Counted from the first letter of the stretch, positions 35,214-45,097 are shown. The stretch is 59,948 nt of DNA from Clostridia bacterium (GCA_017539905.1 JAFYBZ010000017.1:1-59948), one strand, 5' to 3'. A program made the numbers and translations. Notes: a model not told the origin generated them from the sequence alone.

Positions 35214-35249
35214 ACATTTACATCATAAATATATAAAAGGAGAATAAAT

Positions 35250-35495
35250 ATGGAACACAAAGTAGTAGATTATACTCGTCCAAGAGAATCATTTGATACT
35301 AATATATCACATTATGGTTTTTATTGCCCTTTCCGCAGATATGATACAAATAGAGAATTTAGACCATGCCTTGAACGAGGATGTATGGCTTTTCGTGCCG
35401 ATGATAAAACATTCTGGTGCGCAATGATTGAAGCATATGGCCGCACTCCTATTAATTCAAAGCATCCTATTGAAATGCTTCATGGTATAGATTGA
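35250..35495 (+). CDS. Hypothetical protein with CPF...CLERGC motif, 81 aa
   Basis: MEHKVVDYTRPRESFDTN, then CPFRRYD and CLERGCMAF, and WCAMIEAYG, so four spaced cysteines. AAAGGAG ribosome site. Resembles small zinc or Fe-S binding phage proteins, function unknown. Confidence 0.75.
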   Translation: MEHKVVDYTRPRESFDTNISHYGFYCPFRRYDTNREFRPCLERGCMAFRADDKTFWCAMIEAYGRTPINSKHPIEMLHGID

Positions 35496-35646
35496 AGTAT
35501 GTTTTGTTCAAAACGCCGGGCAAGCAAATGAAATTTTACGAGATTATCAGCGTTCTTATCCACATCGTAAAATTATAGGGGTTTCTATGGTCCCTGCGGA
35601 CTTTCCCGGCGGGTGGTTTATGACAATTTCTTATGAGGTAAAATAA
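35482..35646 (+). CDS. Small protein revealed by TAG read-through, 54 aa
   Basis: MV-Gln-IEVCFVQNAGQANEIL: the third codon is TAG, so the gene is invisible in the standard code. It overlaps the preceding gene by 14 bases, and TAATG couples it to the next. No strong ribosome site; translation probably relies on coupling. Confidence 0.65.
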
Positions 35647-35843
35647 TGAAATACTTTCAAACTGTTGGATATGTTAAAATGAAAGGAAAAGATACATGGG
35701 ATAAATTTAAGGATAACGCAGTATTCGCTTGTCCTGATAATGAGAATCCCTATACATTTTTTCCAAAAGATTATAAAAACATTTTTGACTATTGGCTTGT
35801 AGAATATAAAGAAGTAGTCCCACCAAAAAAAGGAGTTGATTAA
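35646..35843 (+). CDS. Hypothetical protein, 65 aa
   Basis: MKYFQTVGYVKMKGKDTWDK, aromatic and charged, with a short beta-rich fold likely. Ends just before the ribosome site of the phosphoesterase. Function unknown. Confidence 0.75.
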   Translation: MKYFQTVGYVKMKGKDTWDKFKDNAVFACPDNENPYTFFPKDYKNIFDYWLVEYKEVVPPKKGVD

Positions 35844-35845
35844 AT

Positions 35846-36643
35846 ATGAGCGTTCTAGCGTGGTCTGATTTGCATGGTAGATTAGATATTTTTGAAAAAG
35901 GATTAGAATTTCTTACACCAGAAGATACAGTATATTTCTTAGGGGATGCCGCAGACCGTGGCCCTGATGGATGGACTATTATTAAAAGAATTTTAAATGA
36001 TTCTCGTTTTCTTTATCTTAAAGGGAATCACGAAGATTTACTAATTAAAGCAATTGGTAATGCTAAATTCGAAGAATCAAATAAAGATGTTTTTTACTGG
36101 GATAGAGATATGGATCTCTGGTTCTACAATGGCGGTGAATCAACTTACAATGCTATTATGACTGATGAAACTCTTACCCCAGGACAGAAAGTATATATTA
36201 TTCATCAATTAAAAGAATTACCATTTGCTACAGGATATATGAATGAGAAAGGACAACTGGTTCAGTTATCTCATTCTGGATACGATGATTTCTATCATGG
36301 AAATGAAGAGCAATTCATCTGGGACCGTAATCATCTTATGTTCTATGATAGCTGGGATGGTGAAAAAAATGAAATTATCGTTCATGGGCATACCCCCATT
36401 GAGTTGATGATTAACGAGCAACATCATAATGCTGAATGGATAATTAAAAAGCATATGCGTGATGGTGTTCTTGGAGACCATTTTGTAGAACCGCAACCAT
36501 GGGATGGGCATAGCGCGTATTGGTATGCGAAGAATCATAAGGTTAATATTGATACGGGCGCAGTATGGAATGATGTAAGCGTTTTGCTTAATCTTGACAC
36601 CTGGGAAGAAATTCATATTGAGGCTCCCTCAATAAAATCCTAA
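35846..36643 (+). CDS. Metallophosphoesterase, PPP/ApaH-like
   Basis: 265 residues. SDLHGRLDIF (7-16), LGDAADRGPDG, KGNHEDLL, HSG and VHGHTPIE give the complete two-metal site of lambda-phosphatase-type enzymes. The family dephosphorylates Ser/Thr proteins or hydrolyses Ap4A and RNA caps. AAAGGAG precedes the ATG. No TAG. Confidence 0.9.
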   Translation: MSVLAWSDLHGRLDIFEKGLEFLTPEDTVYFLGDAADRGPDGWTIIKRILNDSRFLYLKGNHEDLLIKAIGNAKFEESNKDVFYWDRDMDLWFYNGGESTYNAIMTDETLTPGQKVYIIHQLKELPFATGYMNEKGQLVQLSHSGYDDFYHGNEEQFIWDRNHLMFYDSWDGEKNEIIVHGHTPIELMINEQHHNAEWIIKKHMRDGVLGDHFVEPQPWDGHSAYWYAKNHKVNIDTGAVWNDVSVLLNLDTWEEIHIEAPSIKS

Positions 36644-36644
36644 A

Positions 36645-36673
36645 TTGATTTTTTTAAAAAAAAATGGTATAAT
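36645..36673 (+). promoter_or_regulatory. sigma70-type promoter
   Basis: TTGATT (36645-36650), 17-base spacer, TATAAT (36668-36673). Confidence 0.8.
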
Positions 36674-36705
36674 ATATATATAAAATAAAATAAGGAGTGA
36701 GTTCG

Positions 36706-36918
36706 ATGGATAAATACGATATTCTGTACGCAATTATCGTATTCTTCGTAGCATTAGCTTTCGGCCTACTCCTGGTCTTTCCTATTATGTGGCTGTGGAA
36801 TTACCTAATGCCTATGGTATTCGGTCTTCCTAAGTTAACATATTGGCAGACATATGGATTGTATGTGCTGATAAATATGTTTGTGCCAAGTCGTTCATCT
36901 ACCTCCTCTCATTCTTGA
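36706..36918 (+). CDS. Small membrane protein, 70 aa
   Basis: Two hydrophobic segments (about 6-31 and 43-58), and a Ser-rich end. ATG 36706 is 8 bases from AAGGAG, better than GTG 36697. Function unknown. Confidence 0.75.
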   Translation: MDKYDILYAIIVFFVALAFGLLLVFPIMWLWNYLMPMVFGLPKLTYWQTYGLYVLINMFVPSRSSTSSHS

Positions 36919-36934
36919 ATGAGGGGGCGTAGAT

Positions 36935-37201
36935 ATGAGTGGCTATGACAGACATGATTTCTACTGTATTAAATGTGGAAATAAAGGTATCCCAGTCCAA
37001 AGAAGAATTAATCACAAACATGGCAAGCATCACCGCAAAAAATTATGGTGCCCTTATTGTAAGGAAGAAATAAATCATGTAGAGTGTCGAAATGATGAAG
37101 AAGTCCAAGAGTTCCTTGAAAATTTTGCGGCAGGTGTTTATAAAGAGGAAGTCGAAGCATCTCTTTCCTACATTAAAAAAGAAAATGCTATTTGGAGTTG
37201 A
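36935..37201 (+). CDS. Zinc-binding hypothetical protein, 88 aa
   Basis: CIKCGNKG and CPYCKEE knuckles surround a His/Lys-rich basic stretch (RINHKHGKHHRKK), a likely nucleic-acid-binding zinc ribbon. Directly upstream of the polynucleotide kinase, so an accessory role in RNA repair is possible. Confidence 0.78.
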   Translation: MSGYDRHDFYCIKCGNKGIPVQRRINHKHGKHHRKKLWCPYCKEEINHVECRNDEEVQEFLENFAAGVYKEEVEASLSYIKKENAIWS

Positions 37202-37206
37202 TGAAA

Positions 37207-37698
37207 ATGAATGAAAAAATGTTATGGGTAATGTGCGGCATACCTGGCTCTGGAAAGAGTTGGGTCGCCAAGCACATCCTGATGCGTGGCTTAGGCTGGC
37301 GTTATATTTCTCGTGATGAAGTACGCTTTGAAATCGTAAAAGATGATGAAGAGTATTTTTCACATGAAACTAAGGTCTATAATGAATTTATTCGTCGTAT
37401 CAAGACTGCGCTTAATGAAGAGGGAGTATTCAATGTAATCGTTGATGCTACTCACATTAACTGGGCTAGTCGCCGCAAGCTGTTGAAGGCTCTTGGTCTT
37501 GATGGCGATGGGGTCATTTGCGTGGTAGTTCAGAATGAAATGGACGAAATAATTGAGAACAACGAAAGCCGCAGCGGTCGCGCTGTTGTTCCTCGTGCTG
37601 TTGTGCGTCGTATGAGCAATCAAATGACTGATCCGCTTACTGACCCAATTAAGTATCAGGGAATTATGTATATCAATAATTCCAAAAAGGGTGAGTAA
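37207..37698 (+). CDS. Polynucleotide 5'-kinase (T4 Pnkp kinase-like)
   Basis: 163 residues. P-loop GIPGSGKS (11-18), SRDEVR (D37, R40 matching the phosphoacceptor-binding residues of T4 Pnkp) and DATHINWASRRK (lid and structural helix). It phosphorylates 5'-OH RNA or DNA ends. The T4-type phosphatase domain is absent, so 3' healing would need another enzyme, perhaps one of the phosphoesterases. ATG 37207 is best spaced from GGAG. Together with the RNA ligase it forms a repair pair. Confidence 0.88.
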   Translation: MNEKMLWVMCGIPGSGKSWVAKHILMRGLGWRYISRDEVRFEIVKDDEEYFSHETKVYNEFIRRIKTALNEEGVFNVIVDATHINWASRRKLLKALGLDGDGVICVVVQNEMDEIIENNESRSGRAVVPRAVVRRMSNQMTDPLTDPIKYQGIMYINNSKKGE

Positions 37699-37714
37699 AA
37701 CTTTTGGACTAATC

Positions 37715-37749
37715 ATGATACCTGTATCATAATATTTTTCATATATAAT
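37715..37749 (+). promoter_or_regulatory. Promoter with ATGATAC palindrome operator
   Basis: ATGATAC-CT-GTATCAT (37715-37730) overlaps where the -35 box would be for TATAAT at 37744-37749. It precedes a homing endonuclease gene and suggests repression. Confidence 0.55.
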
Positions 37750-37772
37750 AGAATAAATAAAGGAGAAATATT

Positions 37773-38438
37773 ATGGGTTATATTTATAAAATTACAAATA
37801 AAATAAATGGTAAAATATATATAGGTTAGACAAAACAATCTATTAATGATAGATGGAAAGCTCATATTAGTAGCACTATTACTCATAGTAAAGATTATAA
37901 TTGTCCTTTACATTTAGCTATTGATAAATATGGACCTGAAAATTTTTTAGTTGAATAGATTGAAGAGTGTCCTAATGATTAGTTAGATACGGCAGAAATA
38001 TATTGGATAAATAAATTTGATAGTTATAATAATGGATATAATGCTTCTCTTGGCGGTTTAGGAAATGGTAAATATAATTATGATGATATCGTAAATTATT
38101 ATTTACAACATGATTGTTCAATAAAAAAAGTATGTCAATATTTTAATATATATGATTAGGTTGTATACACTGCTCTAAGAAGTAAAAATATTGATTATAA
38201 AAGTTTAAGTAAAAGATCAGGCTATGCTTCTAAAAATAGACCAACGAAAGTATTATTAATAGAAAAAAATATTCTTTTTAATAGAATGAAAGATATTGAT
38301 GAATATTTTAATAAAGTAACGCATCCTAATATTCGTCGTTGTTTAAATGGAATGACAGAAAAAGCATATGGATATCATTGGAGAGAAGTAGCCCCTGATG
38401 AAGAAATTGAAGGAGTAATAATTTACAATGGCGAATGA
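37773..38438 (+). CDS. GIY-YIG homing endonuclease
   Basis: 221 residues with several TAG codons as Gln. MGYIYKITNKINGKIYIG is followed by TAG at the Gln of YIGQT, where the 26108 and 45711 paralogues have CAA. Then AEIYWINKFDSYNNGYNASLGG, a helix-turn-helix (IKKVCQYFNIYDQVVYTALR) and a C-terminal NUMOD-like repeat. It inserts between the kinase and a phosphoesterase and overlaps the latter by 11 bases. Confidence 0.9.
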
Positions 38439-39090
38439 AATATTTTTGGTATCAGATTGGCATTTTTGCCATAATAAATCGTTTTTATATGAACCACGTG
38501 GTTTTACTAATATTGAAGATATGAATGAGGCAATTGTTCGCAATCATAATGAAATTGTAGATTAGGAAGATATTGTTTATGTCCTTGGAGATTGCTGCTT
38601 AACTGATACAGAACATGGTATTGAATTTATTAAACGTCTTAATGGACAAAAATATCTTGCTTTTGGCAATCATTGTACAGATTCAAGATTAAAAAGATTT
38701 AAAGAAGAACAAATCTTTTGTGACATTCAATTTGGATATCGTATTAAGCAAGGTAAGTATTCCTTCTGGATGTGCCATCATCCAATGAAAATGGGGAATT
38801 TTAAAGAAAAGCATCCAGTATGGAACTTATCAGGACATACCCATCAAAAAGACCGTTTTGAAAATGGTGAAGATTGTGTATATAATGTAGCACTTGATGC
38901 TCATGATAATTATCCTGTGAGTATTGATGAAATTGTAAAAGATATTAAAAAGTATCATTATGATAATCAAATTATCCAGCCTCGTTGTGAAAAGTGCGTA
39001 TATGAAATGATTACTTGTCATAGTAGCGATACTGATGGTAAATGTGAAAAATATAAGCGTGATCCACCAGATGGTGGGTATTATGGGTAA
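38428..39090 (+). CDS. Metallophosphoesterase
   Basis: 220 residues with one TAG as Gln. VSDWHFCHNKS, VLGDCCL, AFGNHC, MCHHPMKMG and SGHTHQKD are the metal ligands. The C-terminal CEKCVYEMITCHSS...CEKY adds a possible zinc site. The family includes phage calcineurin-like proteins beside Pnkp. A role in removing 3' or cyclic phosphates is conceivable, not shown. Confidence 0.87.
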
Positions 39091-39147
39091 ATTAAATTAA
39101 AAGAACCTTCTATATATAATGAGAAAAGAAAATAGGAGGGGATTGTA

Positions 39148-39357
39148 ATGTTGACATTAAATACTTTATGGTATACTTTACTTTGGGTTGCAATGATGAT
39201 AATTGGCGGCCTAATGTATGAACAGCCCCACTTTGTCCGTAAAAGAAAAGAAAAATATAAAACTATGGAACTTTGTGGATGGATTATTATTATCATGGCT
39301 ATGATCGGTTTAGTCCATTATGGTATTCTTGGCGCATTACATTGGATAGTTACTTAA
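39148..39357 (+). CDS. Small membrane protein, 69 aa
   Basis: Two hydrophobic helices (about 6-22 and 42-64) separated by basic RKRKEKYK. AGGAGGGG ribosome site. Function unknown. Confidence 0.78.
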   Translation: MLTLNTLWYTLLWVAMMIIGGLMYEQPHFVRKRKEKYKTMELCGWIIIIMAMIGLVHYGILGALHWIVT

Positions 39358-39425
39358 AATGGATACTTGTATGATTTAGTTAATTCAAATTTATGTAAGA
39401 CTTCAAAATAAGAGGTAAAAAGAAA

Positions 39426-39512
39426 ATGGATACTGCTGTTGTAGGTGTATGTATGTTTATGGCGTTCGTTGCTTTTGTTTGGCTTGCTAACAACGGCAGA
39501 CCACGCCACTAA
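39426..39512 (+). CDS. Tiny membrane peptide, 28 aa
   Basis: MDTAVVGVCMFMAFVAFVW forms one transmembrane helix, then LANNGRPRH. AAGAGG lies upstream and a strong terminator starts at its stop codon, which supports expression. Confidence 0.6.
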   Translation: MDTAVVGVCMFMAFVAFVWLANNGRPRH

Positions 39513-39541
39513 GAGGGACGCATAATTGCGTCCCTCTTTTT
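39512..39541 (+). terminator. Intrinsic terminator
   Basis: AGAGGGACGCA/TGCGTCCCTCT, loop TAAT, then T5. The 290-base gap to 39806 otherwise holds only the repeat element and promoter described next. Confidence 0.93.
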
Positions 39542-39669
39542 GCGTTATGCGAAGCCCGTTGCGGTCAAAAGTCGTCGTTTGCGGCCGGTGTTGGCCCAGA
39601 AATCGCATTAGGAAATTTTTTTGGGAAAGGGTTAGGTAAAAGGTAAAAAATATTTTACTGTTGGAGGGA

Positions 39670-39736
39670 ATGCGGCCGGCTGGGAAAAATTTCCATTGCG
39701 CCCATAAAGTTTTATACCAAATTTTTGGTAGCGCAT
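39670..39736. promoter_or_regulatory. ATGCGG...GCGCAT upstream element
   Basis: ATGCGGCCGGCTGGGAAAAA at its left and TATACCAAATTTTTGGTAGC at its right, ending 10 bases before the -35 box. A second copy of the 32389 element. Confidence 0.55.
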
Positions 39737-39745
39737 CCTTCACAC

Positions 39746-39774
39746 TTGAAATTCTTCAAAAAATATGGTATAAT
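39746..39774 (+). promoter_or_regulatory. sigma70-type promoter
   Basis: TTGAAA (39746-39751), 17-base spacer, TATAAT (39769-39774). Confidence 0.8.
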
Positions 39775-39805
39775 ATTTATATAAAAACTAAAAGGAGAAT
39801 AAAAA

Positions 39806-40315
39806 TTGAGTAAGCAACCCGAATTTACATGGGACGAAGTCAGCGGAATCTGTGGCTGTTCTATCGTCCTTGACAACTACCTTCACGGTTTTGGTATCGC
39901 ACAATGTGCTGATATTGACCGTGATATGTTAAGTGAACGCACAGGCGCACATATCGCTGAGAGCCGTGCTCAAATTAACCTTCTACAAAACTATAAAAAC
40001 AATGTCCTGCGGCCAGGCCTTCAAGCCCTGAAACATCTCCGCAGTACGATGACACAGAGCAAAAAGCATAATTCAGAATCTTATGAACGCAAGCGTCTCA
40101 ATATCGAAATTCGCAATTATGAAAAAGATATTGCGGATATCCAGCAAGCAATTGAATTACAAAAACAAACATTATATGCTTACATATCCAATAAAGATCA
40201 CCTTTATCAGCGTATTCGCGCAAATGATCATGAAGGATATAAAGAATCTGATACTGAGACCCTCCAAAAGGATATTGACCTCTATAATGAAACAATTAAG
40301 GCCGAGGCAAATTAA
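39806..40315 (+). CDS. Coiled-coil hypothetical protein, 169 aa
   Basis: TTG start after AAAAGGAG. The N-terminal 35 residues include CGCS. Residues 50-160 are charged and heptad-like (ESRAQINLLQNYKNN; IRNYEKDIADIQQAIEL). Possible scaffold or DNA-associated protein; no known family. Confidence 0.8.
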   Translation: MSKQPEFTWDEVSGICGCSIVLDNYLHGFGIAQCADIDRDMLSERTGAHIAESRAQINLLQNYKNNVLRPGLQALKHLRSTMTQSKKHNSESYERKRLNIEIRNYEKDIADIQQAIELQKQTLYAYISNKDHLYQRIRANDHEGYKESDTETLQKDIDLYNETIKAEAN

Positions 40316-40343
40316 CTTAAAATAAAGGAAAATTATAAACTAT

Positions 40344-40703
40344 ATGGAAGTAAGACCTGATATTAAGTTTTATTCCTACGCAGCACTTTCACATCCAGAA
40401 ATTTTTCAGAAAGTCAAAGAGGGAGATGAAAAAGTTATTATTTCGCAACTCACTTTTAATACTCTCCCAAATATAGGGCATTTACGAAAAGTAGTCGAAC
40501 CTTATTCCACTCAACATATCGACGAAATTTTTAATGAGTATTTTCCTATTACAGAAGACTTAACTAAAAATTGGGATGTATATATCGCTGCGGAATATGA
40601 TAAATATGTTCGCCCAGATGAAGTAATTTTTGTAGGTGAAAAATGGGAAACAGATTTAGCAAGTAAATATTTTGGTGATGGAATGTTAGAGACTGTTGAA
40701 TAA
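40344..40703 (+). CDS. Hypothetical protein, 119 aa
   Basis: MEVRPDIKFYSYAALSHPEIF, alpha/beta, acidic. AAAGGA ribosome site. The terminator hairpin starts within its last codons. Function unknown. Confidence 0.78.
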   Translation: MEVRPDIKFYSYAALSHPEIFQKVKEGDEKVIISQLTFNTLPNIGHLRKVVEPYSTQHIDEIFNEYFPITEDLTKNWDVYIAAEYDKYVRPDEVIFVGEKWETDLASKYFGDGMLETVE

Positions 40704-40718
40704 ACAGTCTCTCTTTTT
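40688..40718 (+). terminator. Intrinsic terminator overlapping the gene end
   Basis: AGAGACTGTT/AACAGTCTCT with T5 after it. The left arm encodes the last residues of the preceding gene. Confidence 0.88.
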
Positions 40719-40745
40719 ATTACCAAAAAGAAGGAGGGATTCACT

Positions 40746-41006
40746 ATTCTCTTAATATATATGCTATTAGGAATTGTGATCTATATTTTAATTCTTCCTG
40801 TTTTAGAGGAACTCGCTACCGTAGTCGTCCAATCATTAGAAATTGTTAAAGGCAAAGCAATGTTAAAATCTTAGGAGATACAAAATAAACTCTTAGAACT
40901 TGCGGCCGAAGCCCCAACCGAAGAAACCCCTACTAATACCTCAGTAATTGGGTTTTAGGTTCCAGAAGAAATAGAATATGAGGAGGACTGGGACGAGGAT
41001 GAGTAA
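40746..41006 (+). CDS. Small membrane protein, start at ATT or ATG
   Basis: Two TAG codons are read as Gln. One hydrophobic helix (YMLLGIVIYILILPVL) is followed by a Glu-rich acidic tail ending EYEEDWDEDE. The strong ribosome site AGGAGGG is 8 bases before ATT 40746; ATG 40761 has none. A rare ATT start (as in infC) is therefore plausible. Overlaps the next gene by 8 bases. Confidence 0.65.
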
Positions 41007-42237
41007 AAAATTTTATGATACTTGCTCATTATTATTAAAAAGTAATAACATTTTTGATGATGATGAAGTCTTTGTAATATCATCAATTACCTTAAAAGAA
41101 TTAGAATATATTAAAACTTCATAGAGTAAAGACGCAGAGACGAAGTATGCGGCACGCCGTCTACTTCAATCGCTATTAGACAATGATGATAAATACATCA
41201 CTCATATCTATCATGAGCATATGCTTCAACCAATTCGTGAAGCAGACCTTGAAATTAATGAAGATATGAAAATACTTGCGACCGCAATTGACTACGCAAA
41301 ACAAGAAGATGTAAAATTTGTAACTAATGATGGATGTTTATGGAAAATAGCAAGACTTTTCTTTGATAATTTAGAACGAGTGGATGAAGATAAAGATGAT
41401 TATGTAGGATATTATGACTACACATTCAAATCAGAGGAAGATATAGCAAATTTCTATTCAAATTATCAAATAAATCCAGTATTTCCACATATGTTAATCA
41501 ATCAATACTTAATCCTCCGTGATACAGAAGGACAAATTATTGACCGCTTATGTTGGACTGGTAATGGATATAGACCAATTAGTTTTGAATCATTTGACTC
41601 AAAACAATTTGGTAAAATTAAACCACTTGATGTATAGCAACAATTTGTTGCTGATAGTCTTATTCATAATAAAATAACAATGATACAAGGCCCTGCTGGC
41701 TCTGGTAAAACATTGCTATCTCTTGGCTTTTTATTTAATCAATTAGAAAAGGGTCGTATAAATAAAATAATTGTTTTCTGTAACACTGTCGCCGCAAAAG
41801 ACGCCGCAAAACTCGGTTTCTTACCAGGCGACCGTGAAGAAAAACTTATAGATAGTCAAATTGGCAACCTTTTAATCAGTAAATTAGGTAGTCAAATTGA
41901 ATTAGAAAAATTAATGGAAAATGAAACAGTAGTATTACTTCCAATGTCTGATATTCGTGGCTATGATACAACTGGTATGCGCGCTGGCATTTATATTTCA
42001 GAAGCACAAAACCTTAGTATTCCACTTATGAAACTCGCATTACAGCGTATTGGTAATGATAGTATTTGTATCATAGATGGTGATGCGAAAACACAAGTTG
42101 ATGATATTAGTTTCGCAGGCTCAAACAATGGTATGCGCCGTGCTTCTAAAATCTTCAAAGGCCATGATTGTTATGGTGAAGTAAGACTTAAAGAGATTCA
42201 TCGTTCAGCGATTGCTAGAATCGCAGAAAATATGTAA
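40999..42237 (+). CDS. PIN-PhoH fusion ATPase
   Basis: 412 residues with two TAG codons as Gln. The N-terminal PIN nuclease domain (MSKKFYDTCSLLL; acidic residues at about D7 and E32; ATAIDYAKQ...FVTNDG) is fused to a PhoH ATPase with Walker A GPAGSGKT (231-238). The PIN-PhoH combination is known from bacterial PhoH2-type toxin-like RNA helicase/nucleases. Predicted to unwind and cut RNA. The start follows GAGGA and overlaps the upstream stop. Confidence 0.87.
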
Positions 42238-42251
42238 GAAAGGAGTATATA

Positions 42252-44684
42252 ATGTCAACAGAACAAACCATATGGAGTTTTCTAAAATCCAAAGGTTTTA
42301 CAGATTATGCCGCAGCAGGTATTATAGGAAATCTTGCCGCAGAAAGTTCTTTACGCTCAAATAATCTTGAAGATACTCGTCAAAAGACACTTGGTAGTGA
42401 TGAAGTATATACCCGCAATGTTGATAGTGGTCGATATACTCGTTTCAGTTTTATAAATGATGGTGCTGGATATGGTATCGCACAATGGACAACTACTGAC
42501 CGCAAATCAGGACTTTACGATGCCTGTAAAATGAATGGTAAGTCAATTAGCGATCTTGATTGTCAATTAAATTATTTATTTACTGAACTTACAAATATGA
42601 AATTAGTAAGTAAATTAAATGCCGCACCAAATATAGAAACAGCATCAAATATAATGCTTAAAGATTTTGAAAGACCACTTGACCAAAGCACATCTGTACA
42701 AGATTACAGAACAAAACTTAGTAAACAATACTATAATCAATTAAAATCTACAACACAAACAGGAGGAAGTAATAAAAACGTTATGATGAAATATAGTTCT
42801 TCAAAACCTCCATTAGTGTGTATGCAGACTAATTCTACTTGTTATAAAAACACAAGTAAAATGTCTGTAAAAGGCGTATTATGGCACTCTACTGGGGCAA
42901 ATAACCCAAATCTTAAAAGATATATATAGCCAAGTGAAAATGACCCTAATTATGGTAAATTAATGTCATTATTAGGTTCAAATTCTTTACATAACGATTG
43001 GAATCATATTTCGATTGAAGCTGGCCTAAACGCTTGGGTCGGCAAATTAGCAGATGGAAGTGTAACCAGTGTTCAAACAATGCCTTGGGATTATAAACCA
43101 TGGGGCTGCGGCTCTGGTAGCCGAGGTAGTTGTAATAATGGCTGGATACAATTTGAAATTTGCGAAGACACGCTTGTTGATGGCTCTTATTTCACAAAAG
43201 TCTACCAAGAGGCTTGTGAATTAACAGCCTATTTATGTAAATTATATAATATAAATCCAAAAGGAACAGTTAACTTCAACGGAATGACGGTTCCCACTAT
43301 CCTATGTCATGCGGATAGTGCTGCTCTTGGATTAGGATCAAACCATGCTGATGTAATGCATTGGTTTACAAAATATGGAAAAACAATGGATAATGTTCGT
43401 GATGATGTAGCGAAATTATTAAGCGGTGGAGCATCTACTCCTTCATTATCACAATCAGGAGGAAATATGTCAAAACCACAATTATCTCGTATTCTTAGAA
43501 GAGGTTGCGAGGGTGAGGATGTAAAACTTTTACAAGAATATCTTATTAAAGTTGGTTGTGACCTTGGAAAATGGGGTGCCGACGGCGATTTCGGTGGGGC
43601 GACCGAAGACGCTGTTATTTCTTTCCAACAACTTCATAAACTTGAAGATGATGGTGAAGTAGGCCCAATCACTTGGGATGTTTTACTTAGATGCGTTGAT
43701 GAAGCATCTGTCCCATAGGTTTATCGTGTAAGAAAATCTTGGGATCAACCCGCAACTCAAATTGGCGCATATACTAATTTAGCAAATGCTAAAAAAGCAG
43801 TTGATAATCTTAATGCTGGTTATCATGTATATGATGGAAAGGGCCAAGAAATTTATCCAGTAAATTCTGCTGGTGATAATTCACAAATAACTCCTATTGA
43901 CAATACTCCTGTTACACCAGCAAAAACATATAGTGATGTTATGCTTGGATATGCCGCAAAGGATGAACGCGGAGGATACTCTGGCGGTTCGGCGGGCGAC
44001 CAGACAGGAAAAGAAGTTTATGTAAATGGTTGGTATCAGCAAGGATGGAATGTTGTTCTCCGTCCAAAATCTGATGTTCTCGCAGAGAAAATGGCTCGTC
44101 AATGCGAAGCAGGATGCGCTAATAATAACATTGGATATAGCCAATCTACTAGAAATACCATTTATGTTGAAGCACAAAAAGTAGGATTAGATTTAGCAAA
44201 AATTAACACTCCTTGTAATTGCGATTGTTCTTCATTCATTGGAACAATTTGTGTATGCGCTGGTCTTCCAGCAAGTGCTTTTTATTCTGGTAATATGCCA
44301 GTAACCTCTACTATGAGAGGCTGCTGCACTAGTACAGGATAGTTTGATGTATTGACTGGTAATAAATATACTAGCCAAAAGGACTATCTTAAACGTGGTG
44401 ATATTCTCCTTAACGAATCGGCTCACGTTGTTATGGTTCTTGCTGATGGTAAAAAAGTTGAAAAATCAAGTCAACCAGTAGAATCAACCAAGGAAGGTTT
44501 TCCATATAAAGTAAAAATCACTGCTAAGAGTCTCAATGTAAGAAAGAGTCCAACAGAAGCAAGTGATATTACAGCATAGGTTCGTCAAGGATATGTATTT
44601 ACTATCGTTGATGAGAAGGAGGGGTTCGGTAAATTGAAGTCAGGTGTGGGCTGGATTAATCTTCAATATACCGAGCGAGTATAA
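42252..44684 (+). CDS. Multidomain endolysin, 810 aa
   Basis: Four TAG codons are read as Gln. Domain order: tail-lysozyme-like (1-165; GIIGNLAAESS, GYGIAQWT); N-acetylmuramoyl-L-alanine amidase (about 200-390; VLWHSTGANNP with zinc ligand His, later HAD); peptidoglycan-binding repeat (about 415-475; RRGCEGEDVKLLQEYL); SPOR-like linker (about 490-530); CHAP/NlpC-like cysteine peptidase (about 560-750; NCDCSSF with candidate catalytic Cys659); C-terminal SH3 domain. It combines up to three cell-wall activities and is roughly twice the usual endolysin length. AGAAAGGAG precedes the ATG. Confidence 0.9.
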
Positions 44685-44686
44685 CA

Positions 44687-45016
44687 ATGAATTTTTTCAA
44701 TATATTTGTAAGAAAGCCAAAGAATGCTGAGGCTGCGGAAGTTTAGAATGAGGAAAAATTATCATTTTCAAAAACACTTTTAGTCCAAGAGTCATTGTTA
44801 ATATGGATTCATACTATCTCAATGATCGTTTTGGCCTATATTTGCGTTTTTAAGGGATATTATGCGGAGCTTCCTTGGCTTACAGCTATGGTTGCGCTTC
44901 CTTGGACCGCATATGCCGTTAGTTAGCATGCCTACTATCGAAAAGCGCAGGCTGAAAACACCGAAGGCGGCATTGTCTTTGAACAGGCAAAATGGGACAT
45001 TGAAGCTGTCGGCTAA
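44687..45016 (+). CDS. Holin-like membrane protein
   Basis: 109 residues with two TAG codons as Gln. Two transmembrane segments (about 37-57 and 62-81) with a charged N-terminus and C-terminus. It starts 2 bases after the endolysin stop and ends at a terminator. Position and topology suggest a holin that releases the endolysin. No sequence family is recognised. Confidence 0.65.
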
Positions 45017-45023
45017 ACTCAAT

Positions 45024-45058
45024 AAACCCTATATACTAATATAGTATATAGGGTTTTT
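45024..45058 (+). terminator. Intrinsic terminator
   Basis: AAACCCTATATACT pairs with AGTATATAGGGTTT, followed by T-rich sequence. Ends the lysis operon. Confidence 0.92.
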
Positions 45059-45068
45059 TCTTATTATA

Positions 45069-45097
45069 TTGACTTTTATATATTTTTATATTATAAT
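45069..45097 (+). promoter_or_regulatory. sigma70-type promoter
   Basis: TTGACT (45069-45074), 17-base spacer, TATAAT (45092-45097). Gives an unusually long AT-rich leader of about 80 bases before RNase HI. Confidence 0.75.

Noticed and set aside
42252..44684. Separate lysozyme, amidase, peptidase and SH3 genes
   Set aside because: Only TAG codons separate the parts, with no ribosome sites or starts at the breaks.
44819..45022. Minus-strand frame opposite the holin candidate
   Set aside because: No ribosome site, and the plus frame is continuous and correctly placed after the endolysin.
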